DNA from: Gammaproteobacteria bacterium
GTDB lineage: Bacteria; Pseudomonadota; Gammaproteobacteria; Pseudomonadales; Pseudohongiellaceae
NCBI GenBank assembly: GCA_009692305.1
Contig: SHZK01000003.1
Location: forward strand, 173,474-237,473
Reading direction: 5' to 3'
DNA length: 64,000 nt
Positions 17,359 to 26,483 of this stretch are shown one piece after another; positions within the stretch are counted from its first letter, which is position 1, and each line of letters opens with the position of its first letter. The translations under genes were made by a program, and so were the position numbers. The notes beneath the pieces were generated by a model. That model ran no database searches and had not been told where the DNA came from. It saw only the letters and a list, made by a program, of their open reading frames with translations.

Positions 17359-18219
17359 ATGCTTTGCAAGTTTGATTTTGCCCAGCATACGCTAAACTTG
17401 CAGCCCACCTACAAGATCTGTCCCAAGTGCGGTCATACCCGCCAGCCTGAAGACACCGCGCCAGAAGAGGAATGTGCGGCCTGCGGCCTGGTTTTCAGCA
17501 AATGGCTGAAAGCACTCGTCGCGGATCATGCTCTGGAAGATGCGGTGCAAGCCGAGCAGGCTGAACAAACCTGGCAGCGGTCTCTGCATCAGTTTTTCTT
17601 CAATCCAAAGCCGGGTATAGAGCGCGGAGATTTACTGGTCTATCTGATCATTTATCTGGTGTTTTTCGCGTGGGGGATAGATTTCATCTCCATGGATATC
17701 AGAACAAATGCGATTGGGGAGTCCTGGTTTCATAACGTTAATCTTGTGTTTCATGAAGCCGGACATTTTCTGTTTATCCCGTTTGGCCGAACTGGTTCAA
17801 TTCTCGGCGGTAGTCTGTTTCAGGTGTTGCTGCCACTGCTGTTGGTGTTCAGTTTCCTGATTTACAACGATGATGCGTTTGCAGGTTCTATTTGCTTGTG
17901 GTGGTGTGGGCAGAGCCTGATGGACGTTGCGCCATATATTGCCGATGCGCGTGCCTTGCAGCTGCCCCTGCTGGGAGTTGGGCTGGCAGCGGACTCGCCT
18001 GGCTTGCATGACTGGGCCAACTTGTTGCGACCACGAGGCTGGTTGCAATATGACACTAGCATTGAATACTGGGTTGATCTGATAGGGTCCGGTATCTTGT
18101 TATTAGCCTTGGCTTGGGGGCATATATGCTCTATCTTTACTATCAGGCGCTCACAGAGTAATAACGGCAGCTATTCCAGCACTGAATGTGAACTGTCTCA
18201 CAGCGCGCTTCGTGTTTAA
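17359..18219 (+). CDS. Zinc-ribbon membrane protein with HEAGH motif (M50-like)
   Basis: 286 residues from ATG 17359; earlier in-frame codons overlap the preceding gene out of frame and give no homologous-looking sequence. A four-cysteine zinc ribbon (CPKCG and CAACG, about residues 19-42) is followed by a polar linker and about four membrane segments. The second hydrophobic region carries LVFHEAGHFLF, an HExxH site like that of M50 intramembrane metallopeptidases; DWANLL and other acidic residues late in the chain could supply the third ligand. The combination suggests an integral metalloprotease regulated by a cytoplasmic zinc finger, but activity is inference. Confidence 0.75.
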   Translation: MLCKFDFAQHTLNLQPTYKICPKCGHTRQPEDTAPEEECAACGLVFSKWLKALVADHALEDAVQAEQAEQTWQRSLHQFFFNPKPGIERGDLLVYLIIYLVFFAWGIDFISMDIRTNAIGESWFHNVNLVFHEAGHFLFIPFGRTGSILGGSLFQVLLPLLLVFSFLIYNDDAFAGSICLWWCGQSLMDVAPYIADARALQLPLLGVGLAADSPGLHDWANLLRPRGWLQYDTSIEYWVDLIGSGILLLALAWGHICSIFTIRRSQSNNGSYSSTECELSHSALRV

Positions 18220-18326
18220 TTCCTAGAATCACCATTGATACTGGCAATAAATCTGTGTCAGCGCAGGTGCACTGCGCCGGTTTGTAGATACAGGGTTTGC
18301 GCAGACAGCCCAAGAAAAAGGTAGTT

Positions 18327-18728
18327 ATGAGTCAGTTGCACTGCAAACTTCCAGACGTCACCGTGACCAAGCCGAACGGTTTGTCGCAGAGCCTGTTTTT
18401 TCATGTTTATAGTGGTCCGAATGCGATTGCCTATGCACATTTAAGTTCAGGTGCCGCCAATCGACAACGCCGACCCATTTCCCGAGCTGCACCGCCTTTA
18501 CAAACTCCCGGTATCAGTTATTGCCTGAAGAAAATTGAAGTCAGCCAGAATTACCCCAACCTTGGCATCGGCACCGCATTGTTGCAGGAAGTCATCAGTT
18601 TTTGTCAGGATGAAAGAATCTCGGCGCTTTAAGGTGGGGCGAAGGGCGAGGTTGAAATTCTGCGCCGCTGGTATCGTGACAAGGGTTTCGAGCTAGATGC
18701 GGTAGATAATATTCAGCTCACACTGTAA
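18327..18728 (+). pseudogene. GNAT acetyltransferase interrupted by TAA
   Basis: The frame from ATG 18327 encodes a short GNAT-like protein: a beta strand, KKIEVSQNYPNLGIGTALLQEVISF (the acetyl-CoA-binding LGIGTAL loop lies here), then a TAA at 18630-18632, codon 102. The same frame continues without interruption for 31 codons (GEVEILRRWYRDKGFELD, a typical GNAT C-terminal helix and strand) to a second stop at 18726-18728. One point change would restore a 133-residue protein. It may be a genuine nonsense pseudogene or a consensus error. Confidence 0.75.
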
Positions 18729-18789
18729 ATCACGCTGCATCCAGAAATCCTGCTTACCAGGTTCTCCGCTGCTCCAGGTAATTGTCCAA

Positions 18790-18825
18790 GTCACTGTTCC
18801 AGCTACTGTTCCAACTACCGTCCCA
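18790..18825 (-). repeat. 12-bp tandem repeat carrying three in-frame stops at the tesA end
   Basis: Three 12-bp units (plus strand 18790-18801, 18802-18813, 18814-18825). Read as tesA continues on the minus strand, the codons are CGG TAG TTG GAA CAG TAG CTG GAA CAG TGA: the genuine stop TAG followed by TAG and TGA in the same frame at 12-base spacing. Confidence 0.8.
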
Positions 18826-19465
18826 TCAATTCCAGCAACATTGGCTCAAGCTGCGGCCAGACGTTCTCCAGAATTAGCCACTGCGCCTCTGCCTGGGGAT
18901 GAATACCATCGCTCTGCATCAATTCCGGCTGTTGGGGAATGCCATCGATCAGGAATGGTACCAGTGGCAGTTCATGGGCAGCAGCCAGTGCGGCATATTG
19001 TGAAAAGAAGGGTTCCGTATAACGGGGCCCGTAATTCGGTGGTATCTGGATGCCCGCCAGCAATACTTCGATTCCCTGCGCCTGGGCCAGGTCTATCATC
19101 GTCGCCAGATTTTGCTGGATTAATGCGATAGGCAGGCCACGTAATCCGTCATTTCCTCCCAGCTCCAGAACAATCAGGTCCGGTTGGTAGCTCTCCAGCA
19201 TTGCCGGTAAGCGTGCCAGCCCGCCGGTGGTGGTTTCCCCGCTGACACTGCCATTCACGACCTGGACCGGCCATTGTGCAGATTCCAGACGCGCTGCCAG
19301 CAGCGCAACCCAGCCTGCGTCTTCATCAATGCCATAGGCGGCGCTAAGGCTGTCACCATAAACCAGCAATTTGTATTTGGCGTCGGCAGCAACTGTCAGG
19401 GTTGGCAGCAACAAGGCAATTTCAACCAGCAATCGAATCAGAGGGTGTTTCATCGCATTAGTCAT
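18815..19465 (-). CDS. tesA: Arylesterase/lysophospholipase, SGNH hydrolase
   Basis: 216 residues; signal peptide (IRLLVEIALLLPTLTVAADA) then an SGNH hydrolase core: block I YGDSLSAAYG with the nucleophilic Ser, block III GGNDGLRG, and block V DGIHP with the Asp-His pair. This is TesA, the periplasmic thioesterase I/protease I/lysophospholipase L1. The start is uncertain between ATG 19465 and 19453; neither has a strong SD. It is divergent from ybbA, with ybbP following, the same arrangement as in many gammaproteobacteria, which supports orthology. The 3' end is a tandem repeat of the stop codon. Confidence 0.93.
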   Translation of the reverse strand: MTNAMKHPLIRLLVEIALLLPTLTVAADAKYKLLVYGDSLSAAYGIDEDAGWVALLAARLESAQWPVQVVNGSVSGETTTGGLARLPAMLESYQPDLIVLELGGNDGLRGLPIALIQQNLATMIDLAQAQGIEVLLAGIQIPPNYGPRYTEPFFSQYAALAAAHELPLVPFLIDGIPQQPELMQSDGIHPQAEAQWLILENVWPQLEPMLLELMGR

Positions 19466-19555
19466 AACAGTTATTGCAGAATGTGTTAAACCGTTTTGGG
19501 ATAGGCATCGTACCATACCCCGTACGCGCATTTTTTTGAATAACAGGCACACCGC

Positions 19556-20245
19556 ATGATAAAAACGGAGAATTTGTTAAAACGGGTCAATACCAGTGAG
19601 GGTGTCCTCACAATTTTGAACCAGGTTAGCCTGCAAATTAAACCTGGCGAAGCAGTGGCCATTGTCGGTGCGTCCGGTTCTGGCAAATCCACGCTACTGG
19701 GTCTGATGGCTGGACTGGATAGTGCTACCTCTGGCGATGTGTTCCTGAGTGGTCACAGTCTTGCTGCCATGGACGAGGAGCAGCGTGCGATCCTGCGCGG
19801 GCAGCTAGTAGGCTTTGTGTTTCAGTCCTTTCAGTTATTGCCGAGTCTGACCGCCCTGGAAAATGTCATGCTGCCCATTGAACTGAAGGGCGATCCGCAG
19901 GCCCATGCCAAAGCACGGCAACTGCTGGAGCGCGTGGGTCTGGACCAGCGCTGGCACCACTATCCCAATCAATTGTCTGGTGGCGAACAGCAACGCGTGG
20001 CGATTGCACGTGCGTTTGCTACTGAGGCAAAAATATTGTTTGCAGACGAGCCCACTGGCAATCTGGACACAGCTACTGGCGCCAAGGTTATTGATTTGTT
20101 ATTTGCACTGAATCACGAATTTGCCACGACCCTGGTGCTGGTAACGCACGACGAGCGGCTCGCCGAGAAATGCAATCGCATCATCAAACTCGTTGCTGGT
20201 GAGATTGTCAGTGATGAGCGCAATGAGGACGTGGCAAGTGTCTGA
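19556..20245 (+). CDS. ybbA: ABC transporter ATP-binding protein, YbbA
   Basis: 229-residue ABC ATPase of the LolD/MacB class. Walker A GASGSGKST, Q-loop FQSFQLLPS, signature LSGGEQQRVAIARA, Walker B ILFADEP and switch His (VTHDE) are all intact. It pairs with the large FtsX-family permease encoded next, whose start overlaps its end, and is divergent from tesA. The system probably handles lipid or lipoprotein-like cargo or mechanotransmission at the inner membrane; its substrate is not established. Confidence 0.93.
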   Translation: MIKTENLLKRVNTSEGVLTILNQVSLQIKPGEAVAIVGASGSGKSTLLGLMAGLDSATSGDVFLSGHSLAAMDEEQRAILRGQLVGFVFQSFQLLPSLTALENVMLPIELKGDPQAHAKARQLLERVGLDQRWHHYPNQLSGGEQQRVAIARAFATEAKILFADEPTGNLDTATGAKVIDLLFALNHEFATTLVLVTHDERLAEKCNRIIKLVAGEIVSDERNEDVASV

Positions 20246-23000
20246 TGCACGCGAGTCCGCAACTTTAAATTCTCCAGCACCTGGTTCTGCAAAACCAGGT
20301 TCTATAAAACCAGTGATGCCGCTGACTGACCATAAACCCCTGTCGAATCTGTTTCGATTGGCCATGCGTCTGTTGTGGCGCGACTGGCAAAGTGGCGAGT
20401 TGCGCCTGTTATTTTTCGCGCTGGTAATGGCTGTGACTTCAGTCACCGGCATCGCCTTGTTTACTGATCGTCTGGAAAAAGCGCTGCTGCTGGAATCGGC
20501 CAATATGCTGGCTGCCGACCGGGTCTTGGGCAGTGGCCGGCAGCCACCCGAGGCCATCCTGCTGGAAGCTCAGGCCCGTGGCTTGCGCACGGCGACCACA
20601 CTCTCTTTCGTCTCAATGGCATTTTCCGCAAGCGGCAATATGCTGGTGGCCGCCAAAGCGGTCAGCAATGAATACCCGCTACGCGGCGAAATCATTGTCA
20701 CCAAGCAGGCTTTCACTCGCGGCGTACCAGTTTTGAATGGGCCTCCGCCCGGTGAAGTCTGGCTGGAATCCCGCGCGTTGCCTGCCTTGGGAATCGAGGT
20801 AGGGGACTCAGTATTCGTTGGTGAAGCAGAGCTGCGGGTTGGCAATATCATCATCGCCGAACCGGATCGACAACAGGGTGGCATGGCGGATAACGCCGGA
20901 CCGCGCCTGATGCTCAATATGGCCGATGTCGATGCCACCAATGTCGTGCAACTGGGCAGTCGCGTGTCCTACCGCTATCTGTTTGCCAGTGATGCAGCTG
21001 CCCCGCTGGACGAGTTCGAACAATGGGTGGGCGCTAACTATGAGGATCAGTACCGGCTGCGGAATGTGCGCGACGAAAGCGCTGAGATCAGCGACGCCTT
21101 GAACAAGGCTGAAAGCTTCCTCCTGCTGGGTTCCCTGTTTGCTGTCTTGCTCGCTGGTGTGGCAATTGCCCTGACGGCCAAACGCTACAGCGAACGACAT
21201 TTTGACTATGTTGCAATATTGAAAACGCTGGGCTGTACTTCCTCACAGATTTCCTTTATTTACCTGTCTGTCCAGGTTGTACTTGGTACTATCGCTATCA
21301 TCGTCGGCAGTATCCTGGGTTGGATCGTGCACCAGGGCATCCTGCAACTACTCAGTTCGATTCTCCTGGTCGAATTACCACCTGCCGGATACCAGCCGTT
21401 CGTCATCGGCTCCCTCACAGCCATTATTTGTTTGCTCGCATTTGCACTGCCACCCTTGCTGGCGCTACGCGAGACGCCACCTCTGCGCGTGTTGCGTAAA
21501 GACATCGGTCAGCAGAAATTCAGCGCCAATCTGCCCTATGCATTCGGCATATTTGGCGCGATTTTGCTGGTGTTCTGGTATAGCCAGGATTTCGTATTAA
21601 CGACGGTTCTGGTGGTAGCGGTAGCCGGTATCGCTGTATTGCTCTCAGTCGTATCCTGGCTGCTGCTTCATTCCAGCGGCTCGGTAGGCATGAAAGCTGG
21701 CAGCGCCTGGAAACTTGCGATGACGGCTGCGCGCAGAAGGCGCAAGCAAAACATACTGCAGGTGATGGTGTTTTCGGTGACGATAATGTCGTTACTGATT
21801 CTGACACTGCTGCGCACCGATCTGATTGATGACTGGCAGGCACAGTTGCCAGAAAACACGCCCAATCATTTCATGATGAATATCAGCCAATCACAAATTG
21901 CCGGGATCGAAAATTTCTTTGCAGAGAAGGGCATTGTCGGCAATACGTTCTTCCCGTTGATCAGCGCACGCGTCACTACAGTTAACGGCAGTCAGCCTGA
22001 TCCGCAGGAAGCGCTCGGGTCGGATGCCGAAGGCGGTAGTCTGACCGAGGGCGGCAGCAGCCTGGATGAAGAGGCCGATCCAGCGAACGCAACACCTGAT
22101 GCTGATGGTGAGGCAATTGCTGCTACTGACGCCCGTACTGAAGTGGCTGACGCGACACAGGAAAATGCCGCAGGTGAGGGCAATGCAGTAGGCGGGAGGC
22201 TCAGCCGACGGCAGGTAACCTGGGCGGAAAACGTACCCGCGGACAATCTCATCACTGCTGGTACATGGTGGGGCCAGGATTCCCAACCTGGATACGTGTC
22301 CATCGAACAGGAATACGCCGACTGGCTGGATCTGGAGATTGGCGATCAACTTGAGTTCGAAGTAAACCAGCAAACAATCAGTGCAGAGGTAAGCAGTTTT
22401 CGCAGTGTGCGCTGGGATAACATGCAGCCGAATTTTTTCATCATCTTCTCACCGGGAACCATTGATCATCTTGGCGCGACCTTTCTGTCCACGGTATTGA
22501 TGGAGCGAGAGCAGAAAATTTTTCTGAATGATCTCGTACGGCAGTTTCCGACAATTGTTGTTTTCGAAATAGATGCTTTGATTGAGCAAATCCAGACCAT
22601 CATCGCGCAGGTGACTTCGGCTATTGAACTGATCTCGGTGTTGGTGCTGGTGTGCGGCGGGCTCGTGTTGCTGTCCTGCGTCAACGCCACCCTGGACGAG
22701 CGGTTTCATGAGAACGCTATCTTGCGCACACTCGGTGCTGGCAAGAAGTTGATACTCACCAGCCTTTTCATCGAGTTTGCCAGCATCGGTGCGATTGCCG
22801 GTGTGATAGCGACGCTTGGTGCCGAGGGTAGTCTGTATTATTTGCAGGAGCAGGTGTTCGAGCAGGATTTCAACTTCCATTATTGGGTATGGTTGGCTGG
22901 TCCAATGCTGGGCATGTTAATCATCGCCGGTCTTGGCGTATATTCCACGCGGCAGGTGGTCAGTATCAGTCCACTGAATGTGCTGCGCAGGGTAGTGTAG
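20214..23000 (+). CDS. ybbP: FtsX-family ABC permease, YbbP
   Basis: About 928 residues with the YbbP layout: an N-terminal membrane helix (LLFFALVMAVTSVTGIALF), a periplasmic domain, helices around 305-440, four more hydrophobic stretches, a second periplasmic domain and three C-terminal helices ending in ISPLNVLRR. Start is uncertain: ATG 20214 follows GGTGAG and overlaps ybbA by 32 bases; ATG 20316 is closer to the first helix. Codons for PGSAK/PGSIK near the N-terminus are a 15-bp tandem repeat. The second periplasmic domain has an unusual insertion of about 85 residues rich in Asp, Glu, Ala and Gly (about residues 592-678), probably disordered. Confidence 0.92.
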   Translation: MSAMRTWQVSDARESATLNSPAPGSAKPGSIKPVMPLTDHKPLSNLFRLAMRLLWRDWQSGELRLLFFALVMAVTSVTGIALFTDRLEKALLLESANMLAADRVLGSGRQPPEAILLEAQARGLRTATTLSFVSMAFSASGNMLVAAKAVSNEYPLRGEIIVTKQAFTRGVPVLNGPPPGEVWLESRALPALGIEVGDSVFVGEAELRVGNIIIAEPDRQQGGMADNAGPRLMLNMADVDATNVVQLGSRVSYRYLFASDAAAPLDEFEQWVGANYEDQYRLRNVRDESAEISDALNKAESFLLLGSLFAVLLAGVAIALTAKRYSERHFDYVAILKTLGCTSSQISFIYLSVQVVLGTIAIIVGSILGWIVHQGILQLLSSILLVELPPAGYQPFVIGSLTAIICLLAFALPPLLALRETPPLRVLRKDIGQQKFSANLPYAFGIFGAILLVFWYSQDFVLTTVLVVAVAGIAVLLSVVSWLLLHSSGSVGMKAGSAWKLAMTAARRRRKQNILQVMVFSVTIMSLLILTLLRTDLIDDWQAQLPENTPNHFMMNISQSQIAGIENFFAEKGIVGNTFFPLISARVTTVNGSQPDPQEALGSDAEGGSLTEGGSSLDEEADPANATPDADGEAIAATDARTEVADATQENAAGEGNAVGGRLSRRQVTWAENVPADNLITAGTWWGQDSQPGYVSIEQEYADWLDLEIGDQLEFEVNQQTISAEVSSFRSVRWDNMQPNFFIIFSPGTIDHLGATFLSTVLMEREQKIFLNDLVRQFPTIVVFEIDALIEQIQTIIAQVTSAIELISVLVLVCGGLVLLSCVNATLDERFHENAILRTLGAGKKLILTSLFIEFASIGAIAGVIATLGAEGSLYYLQEQVFEQDFNFHYWVWLAGPMLGMLIIAGLGVYSTRQVVSISPLNVLRRVV
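20281..20310 (+). repeat. 15-bp coding tandem repeat
   Basis: Two 15-bp units (20281-20295, 20296-20310) plus a partial third, encoding PGSAK and PGSIK near the N-terminus of the YbbP-type permease. Length is a multiple of three, so the frame is kept. Confidence 0.7.
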
Positions 23001-23096
23001 GATCGTCAGGCTGGTGGCAGCGCACTGCAAGCTAAAGTTGTGTCACACTCTCACCGGGTTATAATCAGCGCCATCGCAAATATATTGGTATTGCCC

Positions 23097-23726
23097 ATGT
23101 TCCCTGCAAAATTCCGCGCCTCGATGCAATGGCTCAGCTTTGTGGTTGTGTGTTGTGCACAGTTAACAACGCCAGTGTCTGCCCAGATGCTGGCATCAGT
23201 TATCGAGGAGACCTGCGTGTATGGTGATTGCAACGCTGGCTTCGGCACTCTGGAACTGCGCACCGAGTTCGGCAAAGGCAAATATGAAGGCGAGTTTGTA
23301 GCTGGAGAATTCCACGGGTTTGGTCGACTGGAGATTCCTGTATCCAATGTTGCACGCGCCTCGTTTCTCGGCAACTGGGTGCAAGGCAAGCGGCAGGGAC
23401 GTGGCACCTACTGGAACGGGGCTGGAAATCTTTACATGGGGCAATGGCAGAATGACATGCGGCATGGCATAGGTACGTATGTCATAAATTTGCCAAGGTG
23501 GACCGATAATTTGTATACAGAATATTGGCTGCAACAAAACACCGAGAATTACACCGGAGATTTTGTTGATGACCATTATCAAGGCAATGGAACTTATCGA
23601 TGGCAGAATGGCACCAAATTTACCGGCGGATTTTTCGCGAACAGCAAACACGGTCCAGGAACTTTCTACTATGAAACCGGCACCGCGCGACAACAATTGT
23701 GGGAACACGGTGACTGGATAAGATAA
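23097..23726 (+). CDS. Secreted MORN-repeat protein
   Basis: About 209 residues from ATG 23097; an upstream in-frame GTG/ATG cannot be excluded. A signal peptide ([18 protein letters not shown]) precedes a mature part made of about five MORN repeats: [56 protein letters not shown] and [18 protein letters not shown] repeats form elongated beta sheets that bind lipids or proteins. Two cysteines (CVYGDC) near the mature N-terminus could form a disulfide. It stands 5 bases before pdxH and may share its transcript. Partner unknown. Confidence 0.85.
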   Translation: MFPAKFRASMQWLSFVVVCCAQLTTPVSAQMLASVIEETCVYGDCNAGFGTLELRTEFGKGKYEGEFVAGEFHGFGRLEIPVSNVARASFLGNWVQGKRQGRGTYWNGAGNLYMGQWQNDMRHGIGTYVINLPRWTDNLYTEYWLQQNTENYTGDFVDDHYQGNGTYRWQNGTKFTGGFFANSKHGPGTFYYETGTARQQLWEHGDWIR

Positions 23727-23731
23727 CTCCT

Positions 23732-24370
23732 ATGAAACTGGAATCTCTCCGCCGCGAGTATCTGAAGGGCGGCCTTCATCGCAAAGACCTGACGCCTGAT
23801 CCGTTCGATCAATTCGATCTCTGGATGCAGCAGGCCATCGATCTGGACATCACCGACGCGAATGCGATGACGGTGGCTACTGTCGGCGCCGACAACCAGC
23901 CCAGTCAGCGCATTGTGTTGCTGAAGCATGTCGATAAAGCAGGCTTCGTGTTCTACACCAATTACGGTAGTCGCAAGGCGCAGGACCTCGCTGCCAATCC
24001 GCGCATCAGTCTGCACTTTCCCTGGCACAGTATTGAACGTCAGGTAAAGGTAGGTGGCACTGCGAGCAAAATTTCCGCGGCCGAATCCCTGAAGTATTTC
24101 CTGTCACGCCCCCAAGACAGTCAAATCGCCGCACTGGCCTCGCGCCAGAGTAGCGTACTCACTTCGCGCACAGTGTTATTGAATCAGTTCGAGGCGATGA
24201 AGCAAAATTTTCAGGCAGGTGACATGCCGCTGCCGGATTTCTGGGGTGGCTTTCGAGTAGTGCCGACCGAGATAGAATTCTGGCAGGGTGGCGCCAACCG
24301 TCTGCATGATCGATTCAGGTACAAGCGTCTGGCTGACAACAACTGGCAGATCGATCGACTCGCTCCCTAA
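23732..24370 (+). CDS. pdxH: Pyridoxamine 5'-phosphate oxidase
   Basis: 212-residue FMN enzyme that oxidises pyridoxine or pyridoxamine 5'-phosphate to pyridoxal 5'-phosphate, last step of B6 synthesis and salvage. Family motifs run in order: the [10 protein letters not shown] start, [23 protein letters not shown] (FMN phosphate region), W(G)[22 protein letters not shown] and the WQIDRLAP C-terminus. Length is typical. It is 5 bases after the MORN gene and ends 7 bases before the convergent pfp stop, with no room for a classical terminator. Confidence 0.97.
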   Translation: MKLESLRREYLKGGLHRKDLTPDPFDQFDLWMQQAIDLDITDANAMTVATVGADNQPSQRIVLLKHVDKAGFVFYTNYGSRKAQDLAANPRISLHFPWHSIERQVKVGGTASKISAAESLKYFLSRPQDSQIAALASRQSSVLTSRTVLLNQFEAMKQNFQAGDMPLPDFWGGFRVVPTEIEFWQGGANRLHDRFRYKRLADNNWQIDRLAP

Positions 24371-24377
24371 GCAGTTT

Positions 24378-25640
24378 CTAAGCCGCGCGCCAGTCAGGTA
24401 ATTTTTTCTTCTCCAGGATTTTCTTGAGACGTGCGTACTGCGGCAGGCCGTTACGATAAGGTGGATAGTCCTCACCCTGAATCAACGGAGTAAAGTACTT
24501 TTTAGCAGCCTCGGTGATGTGGAAGCCATCACCAGTTATGTAATTCCGCGGCATCTTCTTCTCTTTATTCGCCACTGCCGAAAGGTTTGCCTGGCCTATG
24601 CTCCAGCTGTATTTCTTACCCTTGCCGCGCACGATTGTGGGCATGACAGCGTTCTTGCCCGCGAGCGCCAACTCCACTGCCGCCTTGCCCACCGCATATG
24701 CCTGTTCGACATCTGTGGCTGACGCGATGTGGCGTGCCGCGCGTTGCAGATAATCGGCGACGGACCAGTGATATTTGTAACCAAGTTCTGATTTGATCAT
24801 GTTCGCGACGAATGGAGCGACTCCTCCCAGCTGCACGTGCCCGAATGCATCCTTGCCGCCAGCATCAGCGAGGAAACTACCATCAGCATTCTGCACACCT
24901 TCTGATACAACAATTGCACAAAAGCCAAAACTGGTGACGCAGGCCTTAACCTTGCTCAGAAATTTGCTCTTGTTGAACGCGATCTCTGGAAACAAAATGA
25001 TATGTGGTGCATCGCCTAGCTGTTCACAGGCGAGACCGGCCGCTCCAGCGATCCAACCGGCGTGTCGCCCCATCACTTCCATCACAAATACTTTCGTGGA
25101 GCTGTCGCACATGGAAGCCACATCGAGCCCGGCTTCACGAATCGACACAGCAGTGTATTTGGCGACAGAGCCGAATCCGGGACTGTTGTCGGTGATGGGT
25201 AAATCATTATCGACAGTCTTGGGTATGCCGATGCAGGTTATTGGGCAACCCTTATCCAGACTCAATTGTGCAATCTTGTTGGCAGTATCCTGGGAGTCTC
25301 CACCACCGTTGTAGAGGAAATAGCGAATGTCGTGAGCCTGGAATACTTCCATCAGGCGTTCATACTCGCGTTGATTTTCCCCGTAGGATTTCAGTTTGTA
25401 GCGACAAGAACCAAATGCGCCAGCGGGAGTATGGCGTAGCGCGGCAATGGTCTTGTCCGATTCCTTGCTGGTATCAATCAGCTCTTCCCGCAATGCCCCG
25501 ACGATGCCATTCTGTCCTGCATAGACTTTGCCGATTTTGTCACGATGTTGTCTGGCGGTTTCGATTACGCCACAGGCGCTGGCATTGATGACTGCGGTGA
25601 CACCACCGGACTGGGCATAGAACAGGTTTGGCTTCGGCAT
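24378..25640 (-). CDS. pfp: PPi-type 6-phosphofructokinase
   Basis: 420-residue phosphofructokinase family enzyme. Residues that separate PPi from ATP users are visible: GGGDSQDT carries Asp where ATP enzymes have Gly, and PKTVDND carries Lys where ATP enzymes have Gly. Both point to pyrophosphate as phosphoryl donor, making the glycolytic step reversible. MGRHAGW is the usual fructose-6-phosphate site. Such enzymes replace or complement ATP-PFK in several methylotrophic and marine gammaproteobacteria. It is convergent with pdxH and divergent from ubiX. Confidence 0.92.
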   Translation of the reverse strand: MPKPNLFYAQSGGVTAVINASACGVIETARQHRDKIGKVYAGQNGIVGALREELIDTSKESDKTIAALRHTPAGAFGSCRYKLKSYGENQREYERLMEVFQAHDIRYFLYNGGGDSQDTANKIAQLSLDKGCPITCIGIPKTVDNDLPITDNSPGFGSVAKYTAVSIREAGLDVASMCDSSTKVFVMEVMGRHAGWIAGAAGLACEQLGDAPHIILFPEIAFNKSKFLSKVKACVTSFGFCAIVVSEGVQNADGSFLADAGGKDAFGHVQLGGVAPFVANMIKSELGYKYHWSVADYLQRAARHIASATDVEQAYAVGKAAVELALAGKNAVMPTIVRGKGKKYSWSIGQANLSAVANKEKKMPRNYITGDGFHITEAAKKYFTPLIQGEDYPPYRNGLPQYARLKKILEKKKLPDWRAA

Positions 25641-25814
25641 AGTTTTTCTGGAGGACAGACTAGAGTGAATTTGCGAATCGGCATGTTACTCGTTGGCGTC
25701 AGGCATCGCAATTGCTTGCCCAGCATTGCATGGAGATGTAACAATCGAACCCCCTTGTTTTCTCTTTATTGTATATAAAATTATAGCTAGACAATTATCT
25801 GTGAGACTCTGCGA

Positions 25815-26399
25815 ATGCGCTTAATTATCGGGATGTCAGGTGCCAGCGGGGTGATCTACGGGATTCGCTTGCTGGAAGTGTTAAAGGATGTGGCAGAGGT
25901 GGAGACGCATCTGGTGATGTCGGATACGGCGAAGCTCAATATTGCCCTGGAGACAGACCGCTCGGCGAAGGCGGTGATGGCGTTGGCTGACCATGTGCAT
26001 TCCAACAAGGACATTGGCGCCAGCATCGCTAGTGGATCGTTTCGCACGGCGGGGATGATCATTGCGCCCTGTGCCATGAAGACTCTTTCCGCGATTACGA
26101 ATTCCTATGCAGATTCCTTGCTCGTACGCGCCGCCGATGTGGTGCTGAAGGAACGGCGTCGGCTGGTGCTGGTACCGCGCGAAACACCATTGCATACCGG
26201 ACACTGTGAGCTGATGTATAGAGCCAGTCAGATCGGCGCTATTATTGCGCCACCAATGCCGGCGCTTTATATCAAACCAACCTGTATCGATGACCTGATT
26301 GATCATCACGTCGGGCGCTTGCTGGATTTGTTTGATCTGGATCCGGGGCTGGTACGGCGCTGGCAAGGGACTCGTGCCGCTGCCAGTCACGAAGAGTAA
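25815..26399 (+). CDS. ubiX: Flavin prenyltransferase
   Basis: 194 residues. UbiX makes prenylated FMN from FMN and dimethylallyl phosphate, the cofactor of UbiD decarboxylases, needed for ubiquinone synthesis. Motifs: GMSGASGVIYGIRLL (FMN site), GSFRTAGMIIAPCAMKTLS, and the VPRETPLH and IIAPPMPALYIKP stretches. The 174-base divergent gap upstream is AT-rich (TATAAAATTATAG around 25774) and should hold the promoters of pfp and ubiX. ubiD is not in the window. mpl lies 3.9 kb downstream; the pair are close neighbours in some Pseudomonas relatives. Confidence 0.96.
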   Translation: MRLIIGMSGASGVIYGIRLLEVLKDVAEVETHLVMSDTAKLNIALETDRSAKAVMALADHVHSNKDIGASIASGSFRTAGMIIAPCAMKTLSAITNSYADSLLVRAADVVLKERRRLVLVPRETPLHTGHCELMYRASQIGAIIAPPMPALYIKPTCIDDLIDHHVGRLLDLFDLDPGLVRRWQGTRAAASHEE

Positions 26400-26483
26400 A
26401 ACGGCGGGAACTTGCGGGCAACACACTACTCGAATCACCATACAAGCAATGCAATAATAAATCTGGATGTGGAGGAGCATGTC

